DNA from: Hippophae tibetana
Lineage: Eukaryota > Streptophyta > Magnoliopsida > Rosales > Elaeagnaceae
Length of the DNA: 64,000 bases
NCBI GenBank assembly: GCA_037013495.1
Contig: CM072802.1
Span: 63,225,483 to 63,289,482, forward strand
Direction: 5' to 3'
A program made the position numbers and the translations under genes. Shown here piece after piece: positions 49,488 to 61,800 of the stretch. Numbering within the stretch: position 1 is the first letter of the stretch; every line of letters starts with the position of its first letter. The notes under the pieces were generated by a model that saw nothing but the letters and a program-made list of their open reading frames with translations, made no database searches and was not told the DNA's origin.

Positions 49488-50130
49488 TTATTCCAAACAG
49501 TTGTGCAAAAAATCGTCCAAGAATTCCATCGTTTGACACGAGTTTGCCCACGAGGTGTTAGACATGGCTATAAATACCCCACATAGTGGCACCCGAAAAC
49601 GAGCATTCCTTGTCATCTTCCTATTTTTACGGTGCCAAACTTGATATTTCATTATCAATAAATCGTAGAGGATGAAAGGAATTGCGTCCAACAAGAATCG
49701 ACAATTTTGTGCAAATTTTCTATTTTTCAAGATTTTCCGAGAGTTCAAAAAATAACTAAAAATACTTCACATGTCCATAAGATTATGAAACTTTGCAGTA
49801 TGTTATCAAATATTATTCAAAACAGGTGTGCAAAAAATCGCCCAAGAATTCCATCGTTTGACATGAGTTTAGCCACGGGGTGTTAGACATGCCTATCAAT
49901 GCCACACATGGTGGCACCCGAAAACGAGCATTCCTTGTCATCTTCGTATTTTTACAGTGGCGAACCTGATATTTATTGATCAATAAATCATAGAGGATTA
50001 AAGGAATTGCTTCCAACAAAAACCGACTTTTTTGGACGAAGTTTCTATTTTAAATGATTTTCCGAGAGTTCAAAAAATAACTTAATATACTTCTCCTGAA
50101 CATAAGATTACGAAACTTTGCAGTATGTTA
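49488..50130. repeat. satellite segment, one I and one J monomer
   Basis: Two monomers, at about 49488 and 49813, linking the 7-mer region to the 5-mer region. The I copy has AATCGTAGAGG and TTTTGTGCAAATTTTC, variants it shares with the I near 60852. Confidence 0.8.
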
Positions 50131-53100
50131 TCAAATATTATTACAAACAGGTGTGCAAAAAATCGCCCAAGAATTCCATCGTTTACACGCGTTTTCCCAC
50201 GAGGTGTTAGACATGGCTATAAATACCCCACATAGTGGCACCCGAAAACGAGCATTCCTTGTCATCTTCGTATTTTTACAGTGCCGAACCTGATATTTAT
50301 TGGTCAATAAATCATAGAGGATTAAAGGAATTGCTTCCAACAAAAACCGACTTTTTTGGACAAGTTTCTATTTTAAATGATTTTCCGAGAGTTGAAAAAA
50401 TAACTTAATATACTTCTCCTGAACATAAGATTATGAAACTTTGCAGTATGTTATCAAATATTATTACAAACAGGTGTGTAAAAAATCGCCCAAGAATTCC
50501 ATCGTTTTACATGCGTTTGCCCACGAGGTGTTAGACATGGCTATAAATACCCCACATAGTGGCACCCGAAAACGAGAATTCCTTGTCATCTTCATATTTT
50601 TACAGTGACAAACCTGATATTTCGTGATCAATAAATCATAGAGGATGAAAGGAATTGCATCCAACAAGAATCGACAATTTTGGACGAATTATCTATTTTT
50701 CATGATTTTCCGAGATTTCAAAAAATAACTGAAAATACTTTCCATGTCCATAAGATTATGAAACTTTGGATTATGTAATCAAATATTATTCAAAATAGGT
50801 GTACAAAAAATCGCTCAAGAATTCCATCGGTTGACACAAGTTTGCCCACGGGGTGTTAGACATGCCTATCAATGTCCCACATGGTGGCACCCGAAAGCGA
50901 GCATTCCTTGTCATTTTCGTATTTTTACAGTGGCAAACCTGATATTTCGTGATCAATAAATCATGGAGGATGAAAGGAATTGCGTCCAACAAGAATCAAT
51001 AATTTTGGACGAATTTTCTATTTTTCCTGATTTCCCGAGTTTTCAAAAAATAACTAAAAATATTTCCCATGTCCATAAGATTATGAAACTTTGCAGTATG
51101 TGATCAAATATTATTCCAAACAGTTGTGCAAAAAATCGTCCAAGAATTCCATCGTTTGACACGAGTTTGCCAACGAGGTGTTAGACATGGCTATAAATAC
51201 CCCACATAGTGGCACCCGAAAACGAGCATTCCTTGTCATCTTCCTATTTTTATGGTGCCAAACTTTATATTTCATTATCAATAAATCATAGAGGATGAAA
51301 GGAATTGCGTCCAACAAGAATCGACAATTTTGGGCAAATTTTCTATTTTTCAAGATTTTCCGAGAGTTCAAAAAATAACTAAAAATACTTCACATGTCCA
51401 TAAGATTATGAAACTTTGCAGTATGTGATCAAATATTATTCAAAACAGGTGTGCAAAAAATCGCCCAAGAATTCCATCGTTTGACATGAGTTTAGCCACG
51501 GGGTGTTAGACATGCCTATCAATGCCACACATGGTGGCACCCGAAAACGAGCATTCCTTGTCATCTTCGTATTTTTACAGTGGCGAACCAGATATTTATT
51601 GATCAATAAATCATAGAGGATTAAAGGAATTGCTTCCAACAAAAACCGACTTTTTTGGACGAAGTTTCTATTTTAAATGATTTTCCGAGAGTTCAAAAAA
51701 TAACTTAATATACTTCTCCTGAACATAAGATTACGAAACTTTGCAGTATGTTATCAAATATTATTACAAACAGGTGTGCAAAAAATCGCCCAAGAATTCC
51801 ATCGTTTACACGCGTTTTCCCACGAGGTGTTAGACATGGCTATAAATACCCCACATAGTGGCACCCGAAAACGAGCATTCCTTGTCATCTTCGTATTTTT
51901 ACAGTGCCGAACCTGATATTTATTGGTCAATAAATCATAGAGGATTAAAGGAATTGCTTCCAACAAAAACCGACTTTTTTGGACAAGTTTCTATTTTAAA
52001 TGATTTTCCGAGAGTTGAAAAAATAACTTAATATACTTCTCCTGAACATAAGATTATGAAACTTTGCAGTATGTTATCAAATATTATTACAAACAGGTGT
52101 GTAAAAAATCGCCCAAGAATTCCATCGTTTTACATGCGTTTGCCCACGAGGTGTTAGACATGGCTATAAATACCCCACATAGTGGCACCCGAAAACGAGA
52201 ATTCCTTGTCATCTTCATATTTTTACAGTGACAAACCTGATATTTCGTGATCAATAAATCATAGAGGATGAAAGGAATTGCATCCAACAAGAATCGACAA
52301 TTTTGGACGAATTATCTATTTTTCATGATTTTCCGAGATTTCAAAAAATAACTGAAAATACTTTCCATGTCCATAAGATTATGAAACTTTGGATTATGTA
52401 ATCAAATATTATTCAAAATAGGTGTACAAAAAATCGCTCAAGAATTCCATCGGTTGACACAAGTTTGCCCACGGGGTGTTAGACATGCCTATCAATGTCC
52501 CACATGGTGGCACCCGAAAGCGAGCATTCCTTGTCATTTTCGTATTTTTACAGTGGCAAACCTGATATTTCGTGATCAATAAATCATGGAGGATGAAAGG
52601 AATTGCGTCCAACAAGAATCAATAATTTTGGACGAATTTTCTATTTTTCCTGATTTCCCGAGTTTTCAAAAAATAACTAAAAATATTTCCCATGTCCATA
52701 AGATTATGAAACTTTGCAGTATGTGATCAAATATTATTCCAAACAGTTGTGCAAAAAATCGTCCAAGAATTCCATCGTTTGACACGAGTTTGCCAACGAG
52801 GTGTTAGACATGGCTATAAATACCCCACATAGTGGCACCCGAAAACGAGCATTCCTTGTCATCTTCCTATTTTTATGGTGCCAAACTTTATATTTCATTA
52901 TCAATAAATCATAGAGGATGAAAGGAATTGCGTCCAACAAGAATCGACAATTTTGGGCAAATTTTCTATTTTTCAAGATTTTCCGAGAGTTCAAAAAATA
53001 ACTAAAAATACTTCACATGTCCATAAGATTATGAAACTTTGCAGTATGTGATCAAATATTATTCAAAACAGGTGTGCAAAAAATCGCCCAAGAATTCCAT

Positions 53101-53376
53101 CGTTTGACATGAGTTTAGCCACGGGGTGTTAGACATGCCTATCAATGCCACACATGGTGGCACCCGAAAACGAGCATTCCTTGTCATCTTCGTATTTTTA
53201 CAGTGGCGAACCAGATATTTATTGATCAATAAATCATAGAGGATTAAAGGAATTGCTTCCAACAAAAACCGACTTTTTTGGACGAAGTTTCTATTTTAAA
53301 TGATTTTCCGAGAGTTCAAAAAATAACTTAATATACTTCTCCTGAACATAAGATTATGAAACTTTGCAGTATGTTA
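50131..53376. repeat. two tandem copies of the 5-monomer cassette F-G-H-I-J (1623 bp each)
   Basis: 50131-51753 and 51754-53376 match with a constant 1623-bp step. Shared private marks are AGATTACGAAAC (50107 and 51730), AGAGTTGAAAAAATAAC (50389 and 52012), ATCATGGAGGATG (50961 and 52584), TTGCCAACGAGG and TTTTTATGGTGCC. Nearly identical, so recent. Confidence 0.92.
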
Positions 53377-56300
53377 TCAAATATTATTACAAACAGGTGT
53401 GCAAAAAATCGCCCAAGAATTCCATCGTTTGACACGCGTTTTCCCACGAGGTGTTAGACATGGCTATAAATACCCCACATAGTGGCACCCGAAAACGAGC
53501 ATTCCTTGTTATCTTCGTATTTTTACAGTGCCGAACCTGATATTTATTGATCAATAAATCATAGAGGATTAAAGGAATTGCTTCCAACAAAAACCCACTT
53601 TTTTGGACGAAGTTTCTATTTTAAATGATTTTCCGAGAGTTCAAAAAATAACTTAATATACTTCTCCTGAACATAAGATTATGAAACTTTGCAGTATGTT
53701 ATCAAATATTATTACAAACAGGTGTGCAAAAAATCGTCCAAGAATTCCATCGTTTAACACGAGTTTGCCCACGAGGTGTTAGACATGGCTATAAATACCC
53801 CACATAGTGGCACCCGAAAACGAGCATTCCTTGTCATCTTCCTATTTTTACGGTGCCAAACTTGATATTTCTTTTCAATAAATCATAGAGGATGAAAGGA
53901 ATTGCGTCCAACAAGAATCGACAATTTTGGGCAAATTTTCTACTTTTCAAGATTTTCGGAGAGTTCAAAAAATAACTAAAAATACTTCACATGTCCATAA
54001 GATTATGAAACTTTGTAGTATGTGATCAAATATTATTCAAAACAGGTGTGCAAAAAATCGCCCAAGAATTCCATCGTTTGATATGAGTTTACCCACGGGG
54101 TGTTAGACATGCCTATCAATGCCACACATGGTGGCACCCGAAAACGAGCATTCCTTGTCATCTTCGTATTTTTACACTGGCGAACCTGATATTTATTGAT
54201 CAATAAATCATAGAGGATTAAAGGAATTGCTTCCAACAAAAACCGACTTTTTTGGAGGAAGTTTCTATTTTAAATGATTTTCCGAGAGTTCAAAAAATAA
54301 CTTAATATACTTCTCCTGAACATAAGATTATGAAACTTTGTAGTATGTTATCAAATATTATTACAAACAGGTGTGCAAAAAATCGCCCAAGAATTCCATC
54401 GTTTGACACGCGTTTTCCCACGAGGTGTTAGACATGGCTATAAATACCCCACATAGTGGCAGCCGAAAATGAGCATTCCTTGTCATCTTCGTATTTTTAC
54501 AGTGCCGAACCTGATATTTATTGATCAATAAATCATAGAGGATTAAAGGAATTGCTTCCAACAAAAACCGACTTTTTTGGACAAGTTTCTATTTTAAATG
54601 ATTTTCCGAGAGTTCAAAAAATAACTTAATATACTTCTCCTGAACATAAGATTATGAAACTTTGCAGTATGTTATCAAATATTATTCCAAACAGTTGTGC
54701 AAAAAATCGTCCAAGAATTACATCGTTTGACACGAGTTTGCCCACGAGGTGTTAGACATGGCTATAAATACCCCACATAGTGGCACCCGAAAACGAGCAT
54801 TCCTTGTCATCTTCCTATTTTTACGGTGCCAAACTTGATATTTCATTATCAATAAATCATAGAGGATGAAAGGAATTGCGTCCAACAAGAATCGACAATT
54901 TTGTGCAAATTTTCTATTTTTCAAGATTTTCCGAGAGTTCAAAAAATAACTAAAAATACTTCACATGTCCATAAGATTATGAAACTTTGCAGTATGTGAT
55001 CAAATATTATTCAAAATAGGTGTGCAAAAAATCTCCCAAGAATTCCATCGTTTGACATGAGTTTAGCCACAGGGTGTTAGACATGCCTATCAATGCCACA
55101 CATGGTGGCACCCGAAAACGAGCATTCCTTGTCATCTTCGTATTTTTACAGTGGCGAACCTGATATTTATTGATCAATAAATCATAGAGGATTAAAGGAA
55201 TTGCTTGCAACAAAAACCGACTTTTTTGGACGAAGTTTCTATTTTAAATGATTTTCCGAGAGTTCAAAAAATAACTTAATATACTTCTCCTGAACATAAG
55301 ATTATGAAACTTTGCAGTATGTTATCAAATATTATTACAAACAGGTGTGCAAAAAATCGCCCAAGAATTCCATCGTTTACACGCGTTTTCCCACGAGGTG
55401 TTAGACATGGCTATAAATACCCCACATAGTGGCACCCGAAAACGAGCATTCCTTGTCATCTTCGTATTTTTACAGTGCCGAACCTGATATTTATTGGTCA
55501 ATAAATCATAGAGGATTAAAGGAATTGCTTCCAACAAAAACCGACTTTTTTGGACAAGTTTCTATTTTAAATGATTTTCCGAGAGTTGAAAAAATAACTT
55601 AATATACTTCTCCTGAACATAAGATTATGAAACTTTGCAGTATGTTATCAAATATTATTACAAACAGGTGTGTAAAAAATCGCCCAAGAATTCCATCGTT
55701 TTACATGCGTTTGCCCACGAGGTGTTAGACATGGCTATAAATACCCCACATAGTGGCACCCGAAAACGAGAATTCCTTGTCATCTTCATATTTTTACAGT
55801 GACAAACCTGATATTTCGTGATCAATAAATCATAGAGGATGAAAGGAATTGCATCCAACAAGAATCGACAATTTTGGACGAATTATCTATTTTTCATGAT
55901 TTTCCGAGATTTCAAAAAATAACTGAAAATACTTTCCATGTCCATAAGATTATGAAACTTTGGATTATGTAATCAAATATTATTCAAAATAGGTGTACAA
56001 AAAATCGCTCAAGAATTCCATCGGTTGACACAAGTTTGCCCACGGGGTGTTAGACATGCCTATCAATGTCCCACATGGTGGCACCCGAAAGCGAGCATTC
56101 CTTGTCATTTTCGTATTTTTACAGTGGCAACCCTGATATTTCGTGATCAATAAATCATAGAGGATGAAAGGAATTGCGTCCAACAAGAATCAATAATTTT
56201 GGACGAATTTTCTATTTTTCCTGATTTGCCGAGTTTTCAAAAAATAACTAAAAATATTTCCCATGTCCATAAGATTATGAAACTTTGCAATATGTGATCA

Positions 56301-58895
56301 AATATTATTCCAAACAGTTGTGCAAAAAATCGTCCAAGAATTCCATCGTTTGACACGAGTTTGCCCACGAGGTGTTAGACATGGCTATAAATACCCCACA
56401 TAGTGGCACCCGAAAACGAGCATTCCTTGTCATCTTCCTATTTTTACGGTGCCAAACTTTATATTTCATTATCAATAAATCATAGAGGATGAAAGGAATT
56501 GCGTCCAACAAGAATCGACAATTTTGGGCAAATTTTCTATTTTTCAAGATTTTCCGAGAGTTCAAAAAATAACTAAAAATACTTCACATGTCCATAAGAT
56601 TATGAAACTTTGCAGTATGTGATCAAATATTATTCAAAACAGGTGTGCAAAAAATCGCCCAAGAATTCCATCGTTTGACATGAGTTTAGCCACGGGGTGT
56701 TAGACATGCCTATCAATGCCACACATGGTGGCACCCGAAAACGAGCATTCCTTGCCATCTTCGTATTTTTACAGTGGCGAACCAGATATTTATTGATCAA
56801 TAAATCATAGAGGATTAAAGGAATTGCTTCCAACAAAAACCGACTTTTTTGGACGAAGTTTCTATTTTAAATGATTTTCCGAGAGTTCAAAAAATAACTT
56901 AATATACTTCTCCTGAACATAAGATTATGAAACTTTGCAGTATGTTATCAAATATTATTACAAACAGGTGTGCAAAAAATCGCCCAAGAATTCCATCGTT
57001 TGACACGCGTTTTCCCACGAGGTGTTAGACATGGCTATAAATACCCCACATAGTGGCACCCGAAAACGAGCATTCCTTGTTATCTTCGTATTTTTACAGT
57101 GCCGAACCTGATATTTATTGATCAATAAATCATAGAGGATTAAAGGAATTGCTTCCAACAAAAACCGACTTTTTTGGACGAAGTTTCTATTTTAAATGAT
57201 TTTCCGAGAGTTCAAAAAATAACTTAATATACTTCTCCTGAACATAAGATTATGAAACTTTGCAGTATGTTATCAAATATTATTCCAAACAGTTGTGCAA
57301 AAAATCGTCCAAGAATTCCATCGTTTGACACGAGTTTGCCCACGAGGTGTTAGACATGGCTATAAATACCCCACATAGTGGCACCCGAAAACGAGCATTC
57401 CTTGTCATCTTCCTATTTTTACGGTGCCAAACTTGATATTTCTTTTCAATAAATCATAGAGGATGAAAGGAATTGCGTCCAACAAGAATCGACAATTTTG
57501 GGCAAATTTTCTACTTTTCAAGATTTTCCGAGAGTTCAAAAAATAACTAAAAATACTTCACATGTCCATAAGATTATGAAACTTTGCAGTATGTGATCAA
57601 ATATTATTCAAAACAGGTGTGCAAAAAATCGCCCAAGAATTCGATCGTTTGACATGAGTTTACCCACGGGGTGTTAGACATGCCTATCAATGCTACAAAT
57701 GGTGGCACCCGAAAACGAGCATTCCTTGTCATCTTCGTATTTTTACAGTGGCGAACCTGATATTTATTGATCAATAAATCATAGAGGATTAAAGGAATTG
57801 CTTCCAACAAAAACCGACTTTTTTGGAGGAACTTTCTATTTTAAATGATTTTCCGAGAGTTCAAAAAATAACTTAATATACTTCTCCTGAACATAAGATT
57901 ATGAAACTTTGCAGTATGTTATCAAATATTATTACAAACAGGTGTGCAAAAAATTGCCCAAGAATTCCATCGTTTGACACGCGTTTTCCCACGAGGTGTT
58001 AGACATGGCTATAAATACCCCACATAGTGGCACCCGAAAACGAGCATTCCTTGTCATCTTCGTATTTTTACAGTGCCGAACCTGATATTTATTGATCAAT
58101 AAATCATAGAGGATTAAAGGAATTGCTTCAAACAAAAACCGACTTTTTTGGACAAGTTTCTATTTTAAATGATTTTCCGAGAGTTCAAAAAATCACTTAA
58201 TATACTTCTCCTGAACATAAGATTATGAAACTTTGCAGTATGTTATCAAATATTATTCCAAACAGTTGTGCAAAAAATCGTCCAAGAATTCCATCGTTTG
58301 ACACGAGTTTGCCCACGAGGTGTTAGACATGGCTATAAATACCCCACATAGTGGCACCCGAAAACGAGCATTCCTTGTCATCTTCCTATTTTACGGTGCC
58401 AAACTTGATATTTCATTATCAATAAATCATAGAGGATGAAAGGAATTGCGTCCAACAAGAATCGACAATTTTGTGCAAATTTTCTATTTTTCAAGATTTT
58501 CCGAGAGTTCAAAAAATAACTAAAAATACTTCACATGTCCATAAGATTATGAAACTTTGCAGTATGTGATCAAATATTATTCAAAACAGGTGTGCAAAAA
58601 ATCGCCCAAGAATTCCATCGTTTGACATGAGTTTAGCCACGGGGTGTTAGACATGCCTATCCATGCCATACATGGTGGCACCCGAAAACGAGCATTCCTT
58701 GTCATCTTCGTATTTTTACAGTGGCGAACCTGATATTTATTGATCAATAAATCATATAGGATTAAAGGAATTGCTTCCAACAAAAACCGACTTTTTTGGA
58801 CGAAGTTTCTATTTTTCCTGATTTTCCGAGTTTTCAAAAAATAACTAAAAATATTTCCCATGTCCATAAGATTATGAAACTTTGCAGTATGTGAT
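51754..58895. repeat. two copies of an 11-monomer higher-order repeat (3571 bp), overlapping the 5-mer pair
   Basis: Monomers at 51754, 52087, 52409, 52734, 53059, 53387, 54033 and 54361 recur at 55325, 55658, 55980, 56305, 56630, 56958, 57604 and 57932. Shared rare marks are ATTTCTTTTCAATAAATC (about 53868 and 57439), TTCTACTTTTCAAG (about 53939 and 57510) and TTTTGGAGGAA (about 54252 and 57823). The copies have slightly more differences than the 1623-bp pair, so this event is probably the older of the two. Confidence 0.88.
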
Positions 58896-61800
58896 CAAAT
58901 ATTATTCCAAACAGTTGTGCAAAAAATCGTCCAAGAATTCCATCGTTTGACACGAGTTTGCCCACGAGGTGTTAGACATGGCTATAAATACCCCACATAG
59001 TGGCACCCGAAAACGAGCATTCCTTGTCATCTTCCTATTTTTACGGTGCCAAACTTGATATTTCATTATCAATAAATCATAGAGGATGAAAGGAATTGCG
59101 TCCAACAAGAATCGACAATTTTGGGCAAATTTTCTATTTTTCAAGATTTTCCGAGAGTTCAAAAAATAACTAAAAATACTTCACATGTCCATAAGATTAT
59201 GAAACTTTGCAGTATGTGATCAAATATTATTCCAAATAGGTGTGAAAAAAATCGCCCAAGAATTCCATGGTTTCACACGAGTTTGCCCACGGGGTGTTAG
59301 ACATGCCTATCAATGCCACACATGGTGGCACCCGAAAACGAGCATTCCTTGTCATCTTCGTATTTTTACAGTGACAAACCTGATATTTCGTGATCAATAA
59401 ATCATAGAGGATGAAAGGAATTGCGTCCAACAAGAATCGACAATTTTGGACGAATTATCTATTTTTCATGATTTTCCGAGATTTCAAAAAATAACTGAAA
59501 ATACTTTCCATGTCCATAAGATTATGAAACTTTGGATTATGTAATCAAATATTATTCAAAATAGGTGTACAAAAAATCGCCCAAGAATTCCATCGGTTGA
59601 CACAAGTTTGCCCACGGGGTGTTAGACATGCCTATCAATGCCTCACATGGTGGCACTCGAAAAGGAGCATTCCTTGTCATCTTCGTATTTTTACAGTGCC
59701 AAACCTGATATTTAGTGATCAATAAATCATAGAGGATTAAAGGAATTTCGTCCAACAAGAACCGACAATTTTGGACGAATTTTCTATTTTTCCTGATTTC
59801 CCGAGTGTTCAAAAAATAACTAAAAATATTTCCATGTCCATAAGATTATGAAACTTTGCAGTATGTTATCTAATATTATTACAAACAGGTGTGCAAAAAA
59901 CTCGCCCAAGAATTCCATCGTTTGACACGCGTTTTCCCACGAGGTGTTAGACATGGCTATAAATACCCCACATAGTGGCACCCGAAAACGAGAATTCCTT
60001 GTCATCTTCGTATTTTTACAGTGACAAACCTGATATTTCGTGATCAATAAATCATAGAGGATGAAAGGAATTGCGTCCAACAAGAATCGACAATTTTGGA
60101 CGAATTATCTATTTTTCATGATTTTCCGAGATTTCAAAAAATAACTGAAAATACTTTCCATGTCCATAAGATTATGAAACTTTGGATTATGTAATCAAAT
60201 ATTATTCAAAATAGGTGTACAAAAAATCGATCAAGAATTCCATCGGTTGACACAAGTTTGCCCACGGGGTGTTAGACATGCCTATCAATGTCCCACATGG
60301 TGGCACCCGAAAGCGAGCATTCCTTGTCATTTTCGTATTTTTACAGTGCCAAACCTGATATTTCGTGATCAATAAATCATAGAGGATGAAAGGAATTGCG
60401 TCCAACAAGAATCAACAATTTTGGACGAATTTTCTATTTTTCCTGATTTTCCGAGTTTTCAAAAAATAACTAAAAATATTTCCCATGTCCATAAGATTAT
60501 GAAACTTTGCAGTATGTTATCAAATATTATTCAAAATAGGTGTACAAAAAATCGCTCAAGAATTCCATCGGTTGACACAAGTTTGCCCACGGGGTGTTAG
60601 ACATGCCTATCAATGTCCCACATGGTGGCACCCGAAAGCGAGCATTCCTTGTCATTTTCGTATTTTTACAGTGCCAAACCTGATATTTCGTGATCAATAA
60701 ATCATAAAGGATGAAAGGAATTGCGTCCAACAAGAATCAATAATTTTGGACGAATTTTCTATTTTTCCTGATTTCCCGAGTTTTCAAAAAATAACTAAAA
60801 ATATTTCCCATGTCCATAAGATTATGAAACTTTGCAGTATGTGATCAAATATTATTCCAAACAGTTGTGCAAAAAATCGTCCAAGAATTCCATCGTTTGA
60901 CACGAGTTTGCCCACGAGGTGTTAGACATGGCTATAAATACCCCACATAGTGGCACCCGAAAACGAGCATTCCTTGTCATCTTCCTATTTTTACGGTGCC
61001 AAACTTGATATTTCATTATCAATAAATCGTAGAGGATGAAAGGAATTGCGTCCAACAAGAATCGACAATTTTGTGCAAATTTTCTATTTTTCAAGATTTT
61101 CCGAGAGTTCAAAAAATAACTAAAAATACTTCACATGTCCATAAGATTATGAAACTTTGCAGTATGTGATCAAATATTATTCAAAACAGGTGTGCAAAAA
61201 ATCGCCCAAGAATTCCATCGTTTGACATGAGTTTAGCCACGGGGTGTTAGACATGCCTATCAATGCCACACATGGTGGCACCCGAAAACGAGCATTCCTT
61301 GTCATCTTCGTATTTTTACAGTGGCGAACCTGATATTTATTGATCAATAAATCATAGAGGATTAAAGGAATTGCTTCCAACAAAAACCGACTTTTTTGGA
61401 CGAAGTTTCTATTTTAAATGATTTTCCGAGAGTTCAAAAAATAACTTAATATACTTCTCCTGAACATAAGATTATGAAACTTTGCAGTATGTTATCAAAT
61501 ATTATTACAAACAGGTGTGCAAAAAATCGCCCAAGAATTCCATCGTTTACACGCGTTTTCCCACGAGGTGTTAGACATGGCTATAAATACCCCACATAGT
61601 GGCACCCGAAAATGAGCATTCCTTGTCATCTTCGTATTTTTACAGTGCCAAACCTGATATTTATTGGTCAATAAATCATAGAGGATTAAAGGAATTGCTT
61701 CCAACAAAAACCGACTTTTTTGGACAAGTTTCTATTTTAAATGATTTTCCGAGAGTTCAAAAAATAACTTAATATACTTCTCCTGAACATAAGATTATGA